Under the pieces are notes generated by a model. That model did no database searches. It worked only from the letters and a program-made list of their open reading frames with translations, and had not been told where the DNA came from. A stretch of 64,000 nt of DNA from JBJXGV01 sp046160485 (GTDB lineage: Bacteria > Orphanbacterota > Orphanbacteria > JBJXGV01): the NCBI GenBank assembly GCA_046160485.1, contig JBJXGV010000001.1:1-64000 (forward strand), given 5' to 3'. The stretch's first letter is position 1. Each line of letters starts with the position of its first letter. A program made the position numbers and the translations under genes. This document shows positions 61,083-64,000 of this stretch, one piece after another.

Positions 61083-62951
61083 ATGTCCACAACCGAAAGA
61101 AAATCGTCGTCGCCCGAACGGCGCATCGAGAAGCTCGATCACGTTGTCATCCGCTTCGCGGGCGATTCGGGTGACGGTATGCAGGTCACCGGAAATCAGT
61201 TCTCGTCGACGTCGGCCGCGGTCGGCAACGACATCGCGACATTCCCCGACTTCCCCGCCGAGATTCGCGCTCCAGCCGGTACTCTTCCCGGCGTCTCCGG
61301 ATTCCAGATTAACTTCGCGTCGTCGGATATTTTCACGCCGGGCGACGCGCCCGATGTTCTCGTCGCGATGAACCCCGCGGCGCTCAAGGTGAACCTCGGC
61401 GATCTGAAGCGCGGCGGCATCATCATCGCGAACCGTGACGCGTTCGAGAAGAAAGACCTCGACAAGGCCGGCTACGCGTCCAACCCGCTCGATGATGGCG
61501 CGCTCGAAGGTTACCGGCTCTTCCAGGTCGATCTCTCGCGTCTAACGAAGGTCGCGCTCGAGTCGACGGGCCTCACGTCGCGCGAAGTGGAGCGCTGCAA
61601 GAACTTTTTCGCGCTCGGCCTGACGTACTGGCTCTATGGCCGCCCGCTCGATCATTCCATTCGCTACATCGAGGCCTACTTCGCGAAGAAGCCGCAGTAC
61701 GTCGAGGCGAACGTGCTCGCGCTCAAGGCGGGTTACACGTACGGCGAGGCCACCGAAGTTTTCCAGACGACGTACGAGGTACCGCCGGCGAAGCTCGTGC
61801 CCGGGAAGTACCGCAACATCGCGGGGAACTCGGCGCTCACGCTCGGCGCGATCACGGCGGCGAATCACGCGGGCGTGAAGCTCTTCCTCGGTTCCTATCC
61901 GATCACACCGGCGTCCGACATCCTTCACGAGATGTCGAAGTACCTCAACTACGGCGTCATCACGTTTCAGGCGGAAGATGAAATCGCGGCTGTTGCGTCG
62001 GCGATCGGCGCGTCGTTCGGCGGATCGCTCGGCATGACGACGACGAGCGGGCCCGGCGTCGCGCTCAAGACCGAGGCGATCGGTCTGGCGACGATGGTCG
62101 AACTGCCGCTCTTGATCGCGAACATTCAGCGCGGCGGACCGAGTACGGGACTGCCGACGAAAACGGAGCAGGCCGATCTCTTCCAAGCGCTCTTCGGCCG
62201 CAACTCCGAGGCGCCGATTCCCGTCATCGCGGCACAGAGCCCGAGCGACTGCTTTCTCGCAGCGTACGAGGCCGCGCGCATCGCGCTCAAGTACATGACG
62301 CCCGTCTTCATTCTGTCGGACGGCTACCTCGCGAACGGCTCCGAGCCGTGGCTGTTGCCCGATCTGTCGAAACTCCCGAAGATGGTCACGCGCTTCCGGA
62401 CCGACCCGAACGGCTTTCAGCCGTACGATCGTGATCCGGCGACGTACGCGCGGCCGTGGGCCGTGCCGGGCACGCCGGGGATGCAGCACCGAATCGGCGG
62501 TCTCGAAAAGGAAGACGGCAGCGGCAACGTCAACTACGACCCGCTCAATCACGAGAAGATGGTCCGGCTCCGCGCGCAAAAGGTCGCGTCGGTCGTGCAG
62601 GATGTTCCCGACGTCGAGGTGATGGGCGCGCAGTCCGGCGACCTCCTCCTCGTCGGATGGGGCTCGACGTACGGCTCGATCACCGGGGCGCTGCGCCGGC
62701 TCCGTGCGGAAGATCGCTCCGTCGGCCACGTCCACCTGCGCTGGCTCAACCCGCTGCCGAAGAACCTCGGCGACGTGTTGAAGCGCTTCAAGCGCATCAT
62801 CGTGCCGGAGATGAACCTCGGCCAACTGACGTTCGTTCTCCGCGGACGCTTCCTTGTCGACGCGCTCTGCCTCTCGAAGGTGCAGGGTCGTCCGTTCACG
62901 GAGATTGAAATCATCGAAAAGGCCCACGAAGTTCTGGGAGAGATGAAATGA
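61083..62951 (+). CDS. korA: 2-oxoacid:ferredoxin oxidoreductase, fused gamma-alpha subunit
   Basis: 622 residues. The N-terminal gamma domain reads IRFAGDSGDGMQVTGNQFSS. A linker is followed by the alpha subunit with YPITPASDILHEMSK, FQAEDEIAAVASAIGAS and TTSGPGVALKTEAIGLA. The C-terminal beta-like domain includes VGWGSTYGSITGALRRL. This gamma-alpha fusion is the KorA/OorA-type layout. It oxidises 2-oxoglutarate or a related 2-oxoacid with CoA, reducing ferredoxin. It overlaps korB by four bases. Confidence 0.94.
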   Translation: MSTTERKSSSPERRIEKLDHVVIRFAGDSGDGMQVTGNQFSSTSAAVGNDIATFPDFPAEIRAPAGTLPGVSGFQINFASSDIFTPGDAPDVLVAMNPAALKVNLGDLKRGGIIIANRDAFEKKDLDKAGYASNPLDDGALEGYRLFQVDLSRLTKVALESTGLTSREVERCKNFFALGLTYWLYGRPLDHSIRYIEAYFAKKPQYVEANVLALKAGYTYGEATEVFQTTYEVPPAKLVPGKYRNIAGNSALTLGAITAANHAGVKLFLGSYPITPASDILHEMSKYLNYGVITFQAEDEIAAVASAIGASFGGSLGMTTTSGPGVALKTEAIGLATMVELPLLIANIQRGGPSTGLPTKTEQADLFQALFGRNSEAPIPVIAAQSPSDCFLAAYEAARIALKYMTPVFILSDGYLANGSEPWLLPDLSKLPKMVTRFRTDPNGFQPYDRDPATYARPWAVPGTPGMQHRIGGLEKEDGSGNVNYDPLNHEKMVRLRAQKVASVVQDVPDVEVMGAQSGDLLLVGWGSTYGSITGALRRLRAEDRSVGHVHLRWLNPLPKNLGDVLKRFKRIIVPEMNLGQLTFVLRGRFLVDALCLSKVQGRPFTEIEIIEKAHEVLGEMK

Positions 62952-63991
62952 GCGCGACCGCCCGACCGACGGGAGAGACCCTTCCCGAAGCCAAACTGAC
63001 GAAGAAGGATTTCGTCACCGATCAAGAGGTGCGCTGGTGCCCCGGGTGCGGCGACTACGCGATCCTCAACGCGGTGCAGCAAGTTTTCCCGGAGCTCGGG
63101 ATTCCGCGGGAGAAGATGGTCGTCGTGTCGGGAATCGGGTGCTCGAGCCGCTTCCCGTACTACATGAATACGTACGGCTTCCACTCGATCCACGGACGCG
63201 CTCCGGCGGTTGCGACCGGCCTGAAGATCGCCCGCCCCGAGCTATCGGTGTGGGTCGTCACGGGCGACGGCGACGCGCTCGCCATCGGCGGCAACCACAT
63301 CATTCACCTGCTCCGGCGCAACGTCGGCGTGAAGGTGCTGATGTTCAACAACCGGATCTACGGCCTGACGAAGGGGCAATACTCCCCCACGTCCGAAATC
63401 GGGAAGAAGACGAAGTCGACGCCGCATGGCTCGGTCGACCGTCCGTTCAATCCGATCTCGCTCGCGATCGGCATGGAGGCCACGTTCGTGGCCCGCTCGA
63501 TCGACGTCGACGTGGCGCACATGAAGTCGATCATCCGGCGCGCAGCGGCGCACGAGGGCACGGCTTTCGTCGAGATCTACCAGAACTGCAACATTTTTAA
63601 CGACGGCGCCTTCGAGGATGTCGCCAACAAAGAGAACCGCCCTGACAATGCGGTGTACATGGAACACGGCAAGCCGCTCATCTACGGGAAAAATCGCGAT
63701 AAGGGATTGCGGCTTAACGGATTCAAACTCGAACCCACTCAGATCGGCGGGAGCGTGACCGAACAAGACCTCTACGTGCACGACGAGCACGGCTCCGCTG
63801 CGATGGCGTTTTCCCTTTCGAGGCTCGCGGGTCCTCCCAACGGTCCGGTCCCGCTCGGAATCTTCCGCGAGACCCGTACGACGACGTTCGAAGAGGCAGT
63901 GCATCACCAAGTGGACGATGTCACGACCCAGAAGGGGAAGGGCAGTCTCGAGAAGTTGCTCAACTCCGGCGAAACTTGGGTCGTATCGTAG
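62948..63991 (+). CDS. korB: 2-oxoacid:ferredoxin oxidoreductase beta subunit
   Basis: 347 residues. It has WCPGCGDYAILNAVQ (cluster Cys) and GIGCSSR, thiamine diphosphate binding in VTGDGDALAIGGNHIIHLLRRN with NNRIYGLTKGQYSPTS, and a further Cys in IYQNCNIFN. With KorA it forms a CoA-acylating 2-oxoacid:ferredoxin oxidoreductase, often 2-oxoglutarate specific. The start overlaps the korA stop as ATGA. The gene ends nine bases before the window edge. Confidence 0.95.
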   Translation: MSATARPTGETLPEAKLTKKDFVTDQEVRWCPGCGDYAILNAVQQVFPELGIPREKMVVVSGIGCSSRFPYYMNTYGFHSIHGRAPAVATGLKIARPELSVWVVTGDGDALAIGGNHIIHLLRRNVGVKVLMFNNRIYGLTKGQYSPTSEIGKKTKSTPHGSVDRPFNPISLAIGMEATFVARSIDVDVAHMKSIIRRAAAHEGTAFVEIYQNCNIFNDGAFEDVANKENRPDNAVYMEHGKPLIYGKNRDKGLRLNGFKLEPTQIGGSVTEQDLYVHDEHGSAAMAFSLSRLAGPPNGPVPLGIFRETRTTTFEEAVHHQVDDVTTQKGKGSLEKLLNSGETWVVS

Positions 63992-64000
63992 CTGACCCCT

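Overview
The window is GC-rich and densely packed, with almost no mobile DNA. It reads as chromosome from a Gram-negative (diderm) bacterium: it has a secretin, an outer-membrane barrel candidate, several lipoprotein signal peptides and a type IV pilus alignment complex. The mix of tricorn-type protease, 2-oxoacid:ferredoxin oxidoreductase, fibronectin/Ig-rich surface proteins and a myxobacterial-style pil cluster with an ABC transporter fits an uncultured deltaproteobacterial, Eisenbacteria or FCB-like lineage. Sequence alone does not fix the phylum.

Layout. 1-8.6 kb: the end of a membrane protein, then a minus-strand operon for a molybdenum hydroxylase of the 4-hydroxybenzoyl-CoA reductase/xanthine dehydrogenase type (small, large and FAD subunits), a MobA/MocA-like nucleotidyltransferase and a tricorn-like protease. 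8.7-15.2 kb: three paralogous SGNH-hydrolase membrane proteins, an aminotransferase on the opposite strand, and a squalene/phytoene synthase-family enzyme. 15.4-19.1 kb: the glycolytic set gap-pgk-tpiA followed by secG and tRNA-Leu(GAG). 19.3-20.3 kb: a histidine-kinase-like protein lacking the usual phospho-accepting His. 20.5-27.8 kb: the fatty-acid/phospholipid operon DUF177-rpmF-plsX-fabH-fabD-fabG-acpP-fabF-rnc. 28-32.4 kb (plus strand): DUF401 membrane protein, ECF sigma factor with a ChrR-like anti-sigma factor, ferritin, and an NAD-dependent epimerase. 32.4-40.2 kb: thioesterase, HDOD protein, TrmJ-like methyltransferase, IscU-like scaffold, glycosyltransferases, FemAB-like acyltransferase, beta-helix lipoprotein and a CoA-binding protein.

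40.3-60.9 kb is a type IV pilus region, all on the minus strand. In transcription order: ABC ATPase and permease (PilH/PilI-like), a TPR protein, a PilS/PilR-type two-component system, four pilin-like proteins behind a strong sigma-54 promoter candidate, pilM-pilN-pilO-pilP-pilQ, a 1006-residue Ig-repeat lipoprotein, and a predicted outer-membrane barrel. The most unusual gene is a 963-residue PilW-like prepilin fused to about four fibronectin-III-like domains and a C-terminal LamG/jelly-roll-like domain. It looks like a pilus tip adhesin built into a minor pilin. No major pilin, PilB, PilT, PilC, PilD or PilY1 is visible here.

61.1-64 kb: korA-korB, 2-oxoacid:ferredoxin oxidoreductase, on the plus strand behind a near-consensus sigma-70 promoter. 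No gene-free stretch exceeds about 220 bases. No CRISPR array, insertion sequence, rRNA or prophage was seen.
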